Assembly (NCBI RefSeq): GCF_002944405.1
Contig: NZ_CP024307.1
Location: forward strand, 764,501-828,500
From: Sinorhizobium fredii
GTDB lineage: Bacteria > Pseudomonadota > Alphaproteobacteria > Rhizobiales > Rhizobiaceae
Direction: 5' to 3'
DNA: 64,000 nucleotides
Shown here: positions 38,266-47,095 of the stretch, one piece after another
Position numbering within the stretch: the first letter of the stretch is position 1
Layout: the number at the start of each line of letters is the position of its first letter
Position numbers and translations under genes: made by a program
Notes under the pieces: generated by a model
Told to the model about the DNA's origin: nothing
Seen by the model: the letters and a program-made list of their open reading frames with translations, nothing else
The model's database searches: none

Positions 38266-38865
38266 TCATCGACTTCGTTCGCCCGATCCCGAAGGTGCCC
38301 CGGCAGCGTCTTTCCGGCGAGGTTCGCTGGCGCCGTCCTCTTCACCTTCGGGCGCCTTCCATTGCAGCGCCACCTCCATGCGGCCGAGGATGAAAAGGAC
38401 GATGAGGCTGGCCACCGCGGCGAAGGCAGCAATCAACCAGAAGCCGAAGCCGATCGACAGGCCGACGGCGCCGGCAAGCCACATGCCGGCGCCCGTCGTC
38501 AGGCCTTTGACCTCGCCCTTCGAGAACACGATCATGCCGGCAGCCAGGAAGGCGACGCCTGCGGTTACCGCTTCGACGACGCGGATCGGATCGATGCGGA
38601 CCTCCGGGCCCGACAAGCTCGTCATGTGCACGCTCTCTACCGCGACTACAGCGAAGATCGCCGAAGCGAGACTTACGAGGATATGCGTCCTGAGACCCGC
38701 GGGGCGCTGGCGTTTCTCCCGTTCGATGCCAATGAGGGCGCCAAGCAAGATTGCTCCGCCCAACCGTGCGAATATGACCGGATAGGGGGTGCGAGTCCCA
38801 ACGAGGATGTCGGCAAGGATCTGGTCCATGAATGTGCGGATCGCGGTAGTGGATTGCAAAGCCAA
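38266..38865 (-). CDS. MgtC/SapB-family membrane protein
   Basis: 199 residues. The MgtC core is clear: ARLGGAILLGALIGIEREKRQRPAGLRTHILVSLASAIFAVVAVE, then GVAFLAAGMIVFSKGEVKGLTTGAGMWLAGAVGLSIGFGFWLIAAFAAV. Five helices are expected. The family is linked to growth at low Mg2+ and survival in hosts. The soluble tail (APEGEEDGASEPRRKDAAGAP) is low-complexity. Confidence 0.88.
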   Translation of the reverse strand: MALQSTTAIRTFMDQILADILVGTRTPYPVIFARLGGAILLGALIGIEREKRQRPAGLRTHILVSLASAIFAVVAVESVHMTSLSGPEVRIDPIRVVEAVTAGVAFLAAGMIVFSKGEVKGLTTGAGMWLAGAVGLSIGFGFWLIAAFAAVASLIVLFILGRMEVALQWKAPEGEEDGASEPRRKDAAGAPSGSGERSR

Positions 38866-38945
38866 GGCGACACTGCGCCGGAGCGGCGGAACTCAGATCA
38901 GGGGGGCGGAGAGCCTCCTCTCCGCCCGAAATCGTCGCGTTCCGG

Positions 38946-39377
38946 TCACTGGGCCGGAGGCGTCTGCGTCTGCGGCTGCGGTGCCGTTCCTTCAGGTGCC
39001 GTTCCTTCAGGTGCCGGTGCCGGCGCCGGGGTAGTCGGCTGAGGTTGCGTTTCAGCGGGTGTCGTTCCCCCTGGCGTTGCCGCGGGCGGTGTTGCCTCTC
39101 CGCTTGTGGCGGGTTGGTCGGTCGCGGGCTCCGTCGTGGTCGTCGTCGAGGAGGTGGGAGTATCCTCCGCATCCCTGGTCAGTTCGGCCGGCAACCAAGC
39201 AATCAGCGCAAGCACGAGACCGGCAAGCAGTATGACGAGCAACGGCCAGGTGCTTCGGGCGGCGCGCTCCTCATGCACTTCGGGACGCGGCGCTGGCTGT
39301 CCTGTAACCGGATCGACCGGAGGCCTATCCTTCAACTGGTCGTTTGGGTCCATGGCAGTATCATCCTTTCTGGCCAT
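38946..39377 (-). CDS. single-pass membrane protein with Pro/Thr-rich exported tail
   Basis: 143 residues from ATG 39377 (AAGGGA upstream; MDPNDQ at 39353 is an alternative start). A polar N-terminus is followed by one helix TWPLLVILLAGLVLALIAWLP, then about 75 residues rich in Thr, Pro, Ala and Gln with short repeats such as PEGTA-PEGTA. This looks like a cell-envelope stalk. No family is recognised; the same design is frequent in rhizobia. Confidence 0.6.
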   Translation of the reverse strand: MARKDDTAMDPNDQLKDRPPVDPVTGQPAPRPEVHEERAARSTWPLLVILLAGLVLALIAWLPAELTRDAEDTPTSSTTTTTEPATDQPATSGEATPPAATPGGTTPAETQPQPTTPAPAPAPEGTAPEGTAPQPQTQTPPAQ

Positions 39378-39496
39378 CGTCCCTTCGGCGCCAGCATCTG
39401 GCGGCTATGATTCCCCAAATCAGCGAGGACTTAAGGAGGGGCGTTCGACCATCGCAAGTATAATTTAGAGCCTCACCATCGTGGATGGAGAGGCGC

Positions 39497-39524
39497 TGCA
39501 ATATTAAACGCGCGAAATATTGCA
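39497..39524. promoter_or_regulatory. perfect 9-bp inverted repeat upstream of the FAH-family gene
   Basis: TGCAATATT (39497-39505) and AATATTGCA (39516-39524) with a 10-base GC-rich spacer. It lies about 125 bases before the start at 39650, in the only AT-rich patch nearby. It could be an operator. The arms plus spacer are too long and T-poor for a terminator. Confidence 0.45.
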
Positions 39525-39649
39525 AGGTTCCGTTGCGGTCCTTTTGAAACACACACCTGTGCTGGTAGAAGGTCCTTTACAGAGCGCGCGTTCGACTGCA
39601 AGAACTGAAACGGGAATGCACCGGACGGGCAAGCACGGGAGGCATACGA

Positions 39650-40789
39650 ATGACCACGAGCTATGAAAATGGAACCTTCGTCGGACGTGCGTGGCGCCCG
39701 GACGTCGAAGGGCCGAGCCTTGTGACCGTCCGAGCGGGAGAATTGATCGACATCACCTCGAAGGCGGTGCCAACGATGCGCGACCTCCTCGAGCTTTCCG
39801 ATCCCGTCGCCCATGTCCGTTCGGCCTCCGGAGAGGCCATCGGCTCCGTCGACGCCGTCATGGCCAAGACGGAGCCGGGCCGGGACAAGGTCCATCTTCT
39901 TGCCCCTTGCGATCTTCAGGCGGTCAAGGCCTGCGGCGTCACCTTCGCCCGCTCGATGATCGAGCGTGTCATCGAGGAGCGCGCTGCAGGCGACGCCGCA
40001 CGGGCCGAGACGATCCGCACGCGGATGACGGCGATCATCGGCAACAGCCTGAGAAACCTGAAGGCCGGCTCGCCGGAGGCAGCCGATGTCAAATCCGCGC
40101 TGATCGAGGAGGGCGTCTGGTCGCAATATCTTGAGGTCGGCATCGGCCCCGATGCCGAGGTCTTCACCAAGGCCCAGCCGCTCTCGGCGGTCGGCTTTGG
40201 CGCCGCGGTCGGCCTGCATCCGATTTCGCGCTGGAACAACCCGGAGCCGGAGATTGTCCTTGCTGTTTCCGGCGACGGGCGCGCCAAGGGTGCGACGCTT
40301 GGCAACGATGTCAATCTGCGCGACGTCGAGGGACGCTCGGCGCTGCTTCTCGGCAAGGCCAAGGACAACAACGCCTCCTGTTCGGTCGGCCCCTTCATCC
40401 GCCTCTTCGACGAGACCTATGCGATTGACGACGTGCGCAGCGCCGATCTCGATCTGCTGATCGAGGGCCCGGACGGCTTCCGCCTTAAGGGCGCCAGCAC
40501 GATGCGCGAGATCAGCCGCGACCCGCTCGATCTCGTCACCCAGACGATCGGCCCGCACCACCAGTATCCGGATGGGCTTATGCTGTTCATGGGGACGCTC
40601 TTCGCTCCGGTCGAGGATCGCGGCGAGCCGGGCCAGGGTTTCACGCACAAAATCGGCGACGTCGTTACGATCTCGAGCCCCGCCCTCGGCAGCCTCGTCA
40701 ACACGGTTCGCCTTTCCACCGATTGCCCGCCCTGGACCTTCGGAGCTGCATCGCTGATGCGCAATCTTGCGAAACGCGGCTGGCTTTAG
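39650..40789 (+). CDS. fumarylacetoacetate-hydrolase-family protein
   Basis: 379 residues from ATG 39650 (GGGAGG six bases before). The family metal site is present: the pattern E-x-E ... D in NPEPEIVLAVSGDG and LGNDVNLRDVEGRSALLLGKAKDNNASCSVGPFIRLFD, and the substrate text HHQYPDGLMLFMGTLFAPVEDRGEPGQGFTHKIGDVVTISSP. The length and N-terminal extension resemble the group that dehydrates or hydrolyses 2-keto-3-deoxy sugar acids (arabinonate/xylonate pathway) more than true FAH. The exact substrate is not decided. Confidence 0.82.
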   Translation: MTTSYENGTFVGRAWRPDVEGPSLVTVRAGELIDITSKAVPTMRDLLELSDPVAHVRSASGEAIGSVDAVMAKTEPGRDKVHLLAPCDLQAVKACGVTFARSMIERVIEERAAGDAARAETIRTRMTAIIGNSLRNLKAGSPEAADVKSALIEEGVWSQYLEVGIGPDAEVFTKAQPLSAVGFGAAVGLHPISRWNNPEPEIVLAVSGDGRAKGATLGNDVNLRDVEGRSALLLGKAKDNNASCSVGPFIRLFDETYAIDDVRSADLDLLIEGPDGFRLKGASTMREISRDPLDLVTQTIGPHHQYPDGLMLFMGTLFAPVEDRGEPGQGFTHKIGDVVTISSPALGSLVNTVRLSTDCPPWTFGAASLMRNLAKRGWL

Positions 40790-40877
40790 CGCGAGGAGAT
40801 GGGCGATTGCATCCGGGCGCCGTCCGTCGCAATCTCTGGCGGCTGGATTGATCGTTCATTCAGGGCTGGGGGTCGAA

Positions 40878-41243
40878 ATGAAAGTCGCCTTCGGGTTGGC
40901 CGCGGTTAGCCTGTTCGTCGCAGTCGCGGCGCATCCGCTGCGCGCCGAACCGTTGCGGACCATCGAGGAGGTAAGCAATGCGCTCGGCAAATGCTGGACT
41001 CCTCCCGCCGGCATCAGGGATTCCTTCGTCACGCTCAAATTCGGCTTCCGCGGCAACGGCACGCTGATGGGCCCGCCTCAGCCGACGGCGATCCGCGTCA
41101 CCGGAGACGCAGACCAGCGCAAGGCCTTCGTCGCCGCCGCGACGGCGGCGCTCGAGAACTGCGTGCCGCTGGACTTCTCCCGGGAACTCGCCGACGAAAT
41201 CTCGGGCAACGTGTTTACGCTGCAGTTCTATTCGGCGGACTGA
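40878..41243 (+). CDS. exported protein, TonB-C-terminal-like, unknown function
   Basis: 121 residues from ATG 40878. Signal peptide MKVAFGLAAVSLFVAVAAHPLRA, then one domain with two Cys (ALGKCWTPPAG and ALENCVPLDFS) that could pair. The pattern GIRDSFVTLKFGFRGNGTLMGPPQPT ... AFVAAATAALENC resembles small periplasmic TonB-box/TolA-like domains. It lies 88 bases after the FAH gene. Confidence 0.65.
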   Translation: MKVAFGLAAVSLFVAVAAHPLRAEPLRTIEEVSNALGKCWTPPAGIRDSFVTLKFGFRGNGTLMGPPQPTAIRVTGDADQRKAFVAAATAALENCVPLDFSRELADEISGNVFTLQFYSAD

Positions 41244-41457
41244 CGGAGGGGACTTGCGGGCTGAGGCGGCTCCGCCAAGCCCAAGCACTGAACCGTCGCT
41301 GGCAAGTGCACTCCGCCATGGCCGACGCTGCTGCAGACGCCCGCGGCTACAACCTATCGATTGCAGACCTGTTACCGCAGGAACAACTCCCGGCTCTCCC
41401 GCAGATTAGCTAATGGTCACGCCAGATCGGCGTAGCAACCCAACTGTCGAGGGAGCC

Positions 41458-44415
41458 ATGAGCAAGAAAGTGAAGTCCATAGCGCCGCCTCAGGCGATGC
41501 TCGCGCTTGATCCGTTGGCCGCCGGGTATACCATACCCGGCGTCGGCGACCAGACGGTGAACGGCGACGGCGGCAGCAATTTCATCAGCACCGGCTCCGG
41601 TTCGGACACGATCGATGGCGGTCTTGGCGCCGACACGATCAAGGCTGGCACCGGCGACGACGAAATTCTCAACCAGAGCCCCGCGGGCCTGCTTGGCGAC
41701 AAGATCGACGGCGGCCTCGGCTTCGACGTGCTCGGCATCGATTTCAGCGGATCGAGCAAGGGCGTCTCCTTTGCCGCCTTCGACCCGATTGTGACGAAGG
41801 CGGTTCTCGGCGCCACCATCCTTAATGTGGAAAGGTTCGAACTCGCGGGCAGCAATTTCGCCGATACGTTCACTGGCGGTCGCTGGAACGACTGGTTCGA
41901 AGGCGGCGCCGGCGCTGACGTTCTGAATGGCGGCATTGGCAAGGACTGGCTCGAGGGAGGAGCCGGCAGCGACAGGATCTATGGCGGCAACGGCGATGAT
42001 TCTGTGCTGGGGGATGCGGGCGACGACTATCTCTCCGGCGGCTATGGCATCGACTGGCTTTCCGCCGACGAGGGCAACGACACGCTGCTCGGCGGCGCCG
42101 GTGGCGACTATCTCTACGGCCATTCCGGCAATGACAACATCAAGGGCGAAAGCGGCACCGATACCATCTCCGGCGGCTCCGGCCGGGATGTCATAGACGG
42201 CGGTTCGGAGGACGATTATCTCGCCGGCGACGGCGATGACGACACGGTTCTGGGTGGCGCAGGCAACGATACGATCCGGCACAGCATCGAAAGCTGGGCA
42301 AGCGACGGCAAGGACGTGCTCGACGGCGGCGTCGGCTACGACGAGGTCGAGCTGAGCGGTCTCTCCGGAACCTTCACCGCCAAGTCCTCCTCGACCAAGC
42401 AGACGCTTTCCAACGGCACCACCATAATCAATTTTGAAGCCTACACGATTTACGGCTCGGACACGGCCGACTGGTTCACCGGCTGGACCGGCGCCGATAC
42501 GCTTTCAGGGAAATCAGGCAACGACACGCTCGTCGGCCTCGGCGGCAATGATCATCTCGATGGCGGCCTCGGCAGCGACAGTCTTGATGGCGGCGAGGGA
42601 AATGACCTCCTGATCGTCGGCAGCGGCGGCAAGGACACGGTAAAGGCCGGCAGCGGCAACGATTCGGTCTGGATTGATCGTGCCGACATCCACAGCGGAC
42701 TGACCTTCACCGTTTCCGGTACAACCGCAAAGCTTTCCGATGGAACGGTCGTCACCGACGGCGAGAGCTTCACCATCGACACCGGCAACGGCAGCGACGT
42801 CATATCGGCGGGCACCGCGGCATATCTCAACGTCGACGCCGGCAGCGGCAACAACAGGCTGACCGGCGGCAAGGGCGGCGACAGCTTCTACAGCACCAGC
42901 GGCAGCGACACCGTCTCGGGCGGAGACGGCGACGACCGCATCATCGACAACGGCGGCGGCACCAATAGGCTCGATGGCGGCAACGGCAACGACTACATTT
43001 CCGCAGAGGCGGAGACGGGGACGGCATTGACGATCATGCTCGGCGCCGCGGGCGGCGACCAACTGAGCGTCAACTACGCGGGCGGCTCGACGGCGGGTCG
43101 GTTCTCCGTCGACGGCGGATCGGGAACCGATACGCTGTGGATCAGCCGATATGACAGCACGAAGAACCTGTCCTTCGTGCTTTCCGCAAACGCGACGCTG
43201 GTCAACGGCGACGTCACGGTAAAAAACGTCGAAGTGGTCAACTTCATTTCCGGTCAGGGTCACGACACGCTGACGGCCGGCAACCTTGACGACGATCTCA
43301 ACGGCATGGGCGGCAACGACACGCTCAAAGGTCTTGGCGGCAATGATGAGCTGACCGGCTGGACCGGCGCCGACAAGCTCTATGGCGGCGATGGCAACGA
43401 CGTGCTTTGGGGCAGCGGCGGCATCAAGGACAGCAATGCCGACAGCCTTTATGGCGAGAAGGGCAATGACATTCTCAACATGAATGCCGGCGACTATGCC
43501 TCCGGTGGCGATGGCTTCGACCGAGCTGTCATCGAGTTCGGCGAAGAGACGTTCGACGTGTCCTTCGTCTTCGGCAGCGGCCTCGTCAAGGTGAACGCCA
43601 ACACCTCCTTCACCGGTATGGAGGCGCTCGAATATGTGGGCGGTTCGGGCAAGGACACTGTGACCGGCAGCACGCAAATCGACTATCTCGAAGGTGGGCT
43701 CGGAAACGACGCGCTCAGGGGAGGCGGCGGCAATGACTATCTGATCGACGGGAAGGGCAATGACAGGCTCTATGGCGATGCGGGCAACGACACCTTCGAC
43801 CGCTTCAGTGATGAGACCGGCACCGACTATTTCGATGGCGGCTCCGGTGTCGACACGCTGGAATTCGACATCGTGTCCGACCGCGCGGTCATCATCGACC
43901 TGGAGAATAGTGCGAAGAACGGCGGCGTGGCGACGGGGCTAACGCTAGTGAGCATAGAAAACGTGGTCGGGCAGAATAAAGAAGACACAATCCTCGGCAA
44001 CGGCGTCGCCAATACACTGAAGGGTGGAATGGGTGACGACCGGCTCGACGGTCGCGCCGGTAACGACAAGCTCGAAGGCGGCGCCCACGGCGACCTGCTG
44101 ACGGGCGGATCGGGCGCGGACCATTTCATCTATGTCACCGGGGATGCGATCGGCTCCGGCGACCAGATCACCGACTTCAAGCGCGGCGAGGACAAGGTTG
44201 TCATCGACAAGGATGTGTTCGGCTTTATCGCGCTGGTGCTCTACTCCGGCAACGACCTCAAGGCGACCGGCACGGCCGCGCAGTTCTTCTTCGAGACGGA
44301 CAATGGCCGGCTCTGGTACGACGCCGACGGCACCGGCAACGAGGCCGATGCCGTGCTCATGGCGACCTTGGACAAGGTTACCTCACTTGCCGCCACCGAC
44401 TTCCTTCTGGTCTAG
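41458..44415 (+). CDS. large RTX (calcium-binding nonapeptide-repeat) secreted protein
   Basis: 985 residues from ATG 41458 (GAGGGA upstream); no signal peptide. Several blocks of GGxGxDxL repeats run from residue 45 to about 890 (for example DGGLGADTIKAGTGDDEI, GGAGSDRIYGGNGDDSVLGD), separated by beta-rich spacers that start with text such as LTFTVSGTTAKLSDGT. The C-terminus (DQITDFKRGEDKVVID ... ADAVLMATLDKVTSLAATDFLLV) is the type I secretion-recognition domain of serralysin-like proteins. No protease or lipase domain is visible, so it is probably a surface or biofilm/adhesion factor. No type I exporter gene is nearby. Composition is like its neighbours. Confidence 0.9.
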   Translation: MSKKVKSIAPPQAMLALDPLAAGYTIPGVGDQTVNGDGGSNFISTGSGSDTIDGGLGADTIKAGTGDDEILNQSPAGLLGDKIDGGLGFDVLGIDFSGSSKGVSFAAFDPIVTKAVLGATILNVERFELAGSNFADTFTGGRWNDWFEGGAGADVLNGGIGKDWLEGGAGSDRIYGGNGDDSVLGDAGDDYLSGGYGIDWLSADEGNDTLLGGAGGDYLYGHSGNDNIKGESGTDTISGGSGRDVIDGGSEDDYLAGDGDDDTVLGGAGNDTIRHSIESWASDGKDVLDGGVGYDEVELSGLSGTFTAKSSSTKQTLSNGTTIINFEAYTIYGSDTADWFTGWTGADTLSGKSGNDTLVGLGGNDHLDGGLGSDSLDGGEGNDLLIVGSGGKDTVKAGSGNDSVWIDRADIHSGLTFTVSGTTAKLSDGTVVTDGESFTIDTGNGSDVISAGTAAYLNVDAGSGNNRLTGGKGGDSFYSTSGSDTVSGGDGDDRIIDNGGGTNRLDGGNGNDYISAEAETGTALTIMLGAAGGDQLSVNYAGGSTAGRFSVDGGSGTDTLWISRYDSTKNLSFVLSANATLVNGDVTVKNVEVVNFISGQGHDTLTAGNLDDDLNGMGGNDTLKGLGGNDELTGWTGADKLYGGDGNDVLWGSGGIKDSNADSLYGEKGNDILNMNAGDYASGGDGFDRAVIEFGEETFDVSFVFGSGLVKVNANTSFTGMEALEYVGGSGKDTVTGSTQIDYLEGGLGNDALRGGGGNDYLIDGKGNDRLYGDAGNDTFDRFSDETGTDYFDGGSGVDTLEFDIVSDRAVIIDLENSAKNGGVATGLTLVSIENVVGQNKEDTILGNGVANTLKGGMGDDRLDGRAGNDKLEGGAHGDLLTGGSGADHFIYVTGDAIGSGDQITDFKRGEDKVVIDKDVFGFIALVLYSGNDLKATGTAAQFFFETDNGRLWYDADGTGNEADAVLMATLDKVTSLAATDFLLV

Positions 44416-44520
44416 AGCGCCGCGCGCTATTTGAACGCGCAAAGGACGCTCTAGCACTTTGAATCTAGAGCATCCTTTCTGCTTTCAGTGGTTCCACTTG
44501 AACGCAGGATGCTCTCTAGA
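44412..44520. repeat. RIME-type mosaic repeat, inverted variant after the RTX gene
   Basis: Two hairpins: AGAGCG...CGCTCT (44414-44452) and AGAGCATCC...GGATGCTCT. The centre AAAGGACGCTCTAGCACTTT is the inverse of the RIME core found at 2.9 and 26.2 kb. It overlaps the RTX stop codon and may form its 3' mRNA end. The next 100 bases up to 44624 show no gene. Confidence 0.7.
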
Positions 44521-44624
44521 CGACCCATGAATCGCTGCCGGGGCCGCCGAAATGCATGGCGGCCCCTCACCAGGCGCACTGTCTTCGTGAACCGCTGGCA
44601 GTCGCGGTCGAGAAGGTCGGCGCA

Positions 44625-44933
44625 TCACGTCCGGCGGGCTGGTCTTCTCCGGCCGGAGATCAGTCTAAGCCAGGGCGCCGAATGGAAGGCGCTCATCAGC
44701 GCGTACATCGGGATCATGCCGGTTACGGCTGGCGCATCGCCGGCGGACGAGCAGAGCATGTCCGGCGGAGTGCCGAGAACGCCGGCAAGAAGCGCCATGA
44801 CGGCGAAGGTCGGCGCCGCCGCCAAGGACAGAACGTCGGCCGTGCCGAGGGCGGTGGTGTTGCCGCCCGGGTCGCCGCCAGAGCCGCAATCGGAGGCCGG
44901 CGACAAGTTCAAACTGCTGGAGTGGCGCAACAT
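44625..44933 (-). CDS. small membrane protein downstream of DUF899 gene
   Basis: 102 residues. Two hydrophobic segments (VLSLAAAPTFAVMALLAGVLG and VTGMIPMYALMSAFHSAPWLRLI) and a basic C-terminus SGRRRPARR. The family is not recognised. It starts 6 bases after the DUF899 stop, so the two are almost certainly co-transcribed, supporting it as a real gene. Confidence 0.65.
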   Translation of the reverse strand: MLRHSSSLNLSPASDCGSGGDPGGNTTALGTADVLSLAAAPTFAVMALLAGVLGTPPDMLCSSAGDAPAVTGMIPMYALMSAFHSAPWLRLISGRRRPARRT

Positions 44934-44939
44934 TGGAGG

Positions 44940-45737
44940 TCAGCCCCGGCCGTACTCGTCGTTTCGGCGCCACCAGACACCGGTTTCGTTGCGCCCCAGA
45001 GGGGCACGGTCGAGCCACTGATACATGCCCCATATGCTGTCCAGTCCGCGCGCATAGCTGGAATAGCTATGGTAGACGTCGCCGTCGTCGAGCACGAAGG
45101 CACTGAGGCCCGGCCTGTCGCGCGTATAGGTGGCGACGTCCGTTCCGGTCATGGCGGCGATCTGCGCGACCGGCCCCTCGCTGCCACGCAACTGCCATTC
45201 CTGTACGGTCTTTCCTGCGAGCGGCTCGGGTGCGGGCGGCTCGCGGCGGAAGTTGTATTCGATGCGGCCTTCGCGCTGTTCGTCTGCTGTGAACCAGACG
45301 CTAAAATCGCGATTGAAGTCGCCATCGTTCGAGGATGCCCAGGGAAAGCTCCAGCCCATCCGTCGCTTGTAGGCCTCCAGTTTGGCGAGTGGCGCGCGAG
45401 ATATCGCCGAAAAGGCGACGTCGTGGTTCTCGAGATGGACGACGATGCCGTCGAATCCGTCGGCGATCGCGGAGCAGGAGGGGCACCCGGCGGTGTAGTC
45501 CGGCCCAAACATGAAGTGGTAGACGAGCAACTGTGAGCGGCCCCGGAAGAGGTCCTTGAGCGAGGCGCTGCCTGCGTCGGTCTCGAAGCTGTAATCCTTG
45601 TCAATCTTGACCCAGGGCAAGGCTTGGCGCTGCCGCGCCAGCTCGTCGCTCCGGCGGGTCAGCTCCTTCTCGGCCTTCAGCAGTTCCAGCCGTGCCGCCA
45701 ACCATTCTTCGCGGCTCCCGGTCCTCTGTTCCGTCAT
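44940..45737 (-). CDS. DUF899-family thioredoxin-like protein
   Basis: 265 residues. Charged N-terminal helix (REEWLAARLELLKAEKELTRRSDELARQRQALPWVKI), then the DUF899 core SLKDLFRGRSQLLVYHFMFGPDYTAGCPSCSAIADGF, with a Cys-x2-Cys (CPSC) in the thioredoxin-like position, and the ending WLDRAPLGRNETGVWWRRNDEYG. Function is unsettled; a redox role is suggested by the fold. It is divergent from the regulator gene at 45829. Confidence 0.88.
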   Translation of the reverse strand: MTEQRTGSREEWLAARLELLKAEKELTRRSDELARQRQALPWVKIDKDYSFETDAGSASLKDLFRGRSQLLVYHFMFGPDYTAGCPSCSAIADGFDGIVVHLENHDVAFSAISRAPLAKLEAYKRRMGWSFPWASSNDGDFNRDFSVWFTADEQREGRIEYNFRREPPAPEPLAGKTVQEWQLRGSEGPVAQIAAMTGTDVATYTRDRPGLSAFVLDDGDVYHSYSSYARGLDSIWGMYQWLDRAPLGRNETGVWWRRNDEYGRG

Positions 45738-45828
45738 CGCTCGTCTCCTTCTTTCGGCTTGTTGGGTCTACGGCTAGACTAGCTGCGGATGTCCAGGCGG
45801 CGGGAGTTACAAGTGTGACGGGATTTCG

Positions 45829-47046
45829 ATGGATTCGCTGATCACCGCTGCGGCGCGCGCGCTTGCCACGGGAGATCCGCTCGGCGCCTTGAAGCGGGTG
45901 GCGCTGCGCGACGACCCGCCCGCGCTGGCGCTGAGGGGTATCGCGATGGCGCAGCTCGGCGACCTCGCCCGGGCAAAGAGCCTCCTCAAGAATGCCGGGC
46001 GTGCCTTCGGTCCAAGGGAGGCCGTGGCCCGCGCCAGATGCGTCGTCGCCGAGGCCGAAATCGCCCTCGTCTCGCGCGATCTCTCCTGGCCCGAAAAGGC
46101 GCTCGACACGGCGCGGGCGACGCTCGAAAAGCATAGAGACTGGGTAAATGCCGCGCATGCGAGCAATCTCAAGGTGCGGCGCCTGCTCCTGGTCGGCCGG
46201 CTCGACGAGGCCGAGCGCGCGCTCGGTGAGATCGACCCCGCACCGCTTCCGCCCGCCGCGCGCGCCGCCTATGAGCTGGTCGTGGCCGGGATCGCAATCC
46301 GGCGCCTCAGGACGAAAGCAGCCCGGGCAGCACTTGCGCGCGCCGAGCACGCTGCGCACGAAGCCGATATCCCCGCACTGGCGGCGGAGGTCGAGAGCGC
46401 ATCCCTCGTCCTTGGTTCTCCGGCGGCACGGCTGATCGCCCGGGACGCGGCGCACCCCTTGCTGCTCGAGGAAGTCGAAACATTGCTGGCGTCGGAAGCG
46501 CTTGTGGTGGACGCCTGTCGCCATGTCGTGCGGGGCGGAAGCGCGACGGTGTCGCTCGCGACGCGGCCGGTCCTCTTCACGCTGGCGCGCGCGCTCGGCG
46601 AAGCCTGGCCCGGCGATGTGCCGAGAGGCGTGCTCGTTGCACGTGCCTTCCGGGCCAAGCATGCCGATGAATCGCATCGCGCCCGGTTGCGCGTCGAGAT
46701 CGGCCGGCTTCGGGCGGAGCTTGGGACGTTGGCGGAGGTGGTGGCGACGAAGCGCGGCTTTGCCCTGGCGCCGCGGACAGGCGAGGTCGTGGTGCTGGCG
46801 CCGCCCGTCGAAGGGCGGCACGCGGCGTTGCTCGCCCTTCTTTTCGACGGCGAGGCGTGGTCGAGCTCGGCGCTGGCGATCGCCCTTGGTAGCAGCCCGC
46901 GCACGGTGCAGCGCGCCCTGGAAGTGCTTGTGGCCGCCGGCAAGGTGCAGTGCTTCGGCCGCGGCCGGGCGCGCCGCTGGATGAGCCCGCCGGTGCCGGC
47001 ATTCCCGACAGTCTTGTTACTCCCCGGCCCGCTGCCGGGTGACTAG
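45829..47046 (+). CDS. TPR-like / winged-helix regulator
   Basis: 405 residues. Residues 1-210 are Ala/Arg-rich helical hairpins of TPR type (GDLARAKSLLKNAGRAFGP, LDEAERALGEIDPAPLPPAARAAYELV). Residues 255-300 resemble an OmpR/SARP-like winged helix (ADESHRARLRVEIGRLRAELGTLAEVVATKRGFALAP). Near the C-terminus a second HTH is seen (SSALAIALGSSPRTVQRALEVLVAAGKVQCFGRGRARRW). A regulatory role over the divergent DUF899 operon (92 bases away) and the next gene is likely but inferred. No exact family is named. Confidence 0.68.
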   Translation: MDSLITAAARALATGDPLGALKRVALRDDPPALALRGIAMAQLGDLARAKSLLKNAGRAFGPREAVARARCVVAEAEIALVSRDLSWPEKALDTARATLEKHRDWVNAAHASNLKVRRLLLVGRLDEAERALGEIDPAPLPPAARAAYELVVAGIAIRRLRTKAARAALARAEHAAHEADIPALAAEVESASLVLGSPAARLIARDAAHPLLLEEVETLLASEALVVDACRHVVRGGSATVSLATRPVLFTLARALGEAWPGDVPRGVLVARAFRAKHADESHRARLRVEIGRLRAELGTLAEVVATKRGFALAPRTGEVVVLAPPVEGRHAALLALLFDGEAWSSSALAIALGSSPRTVQRALEVLVAAGKVQCFGRGRARRWMSPPVPAFPTVLLLPGPLPGD

Positions 47047-47095
47047 GATCAGCGCATCAAGATAACCGCTGCAACCGATCGAATGGGATGAACAG

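Noticed and set aside
41458..44415. Dense short repeats that resemble a CRISPR array.
   Set aside because: They are in-frame codons for GGxGxD RTX repeats without constant spacer length.
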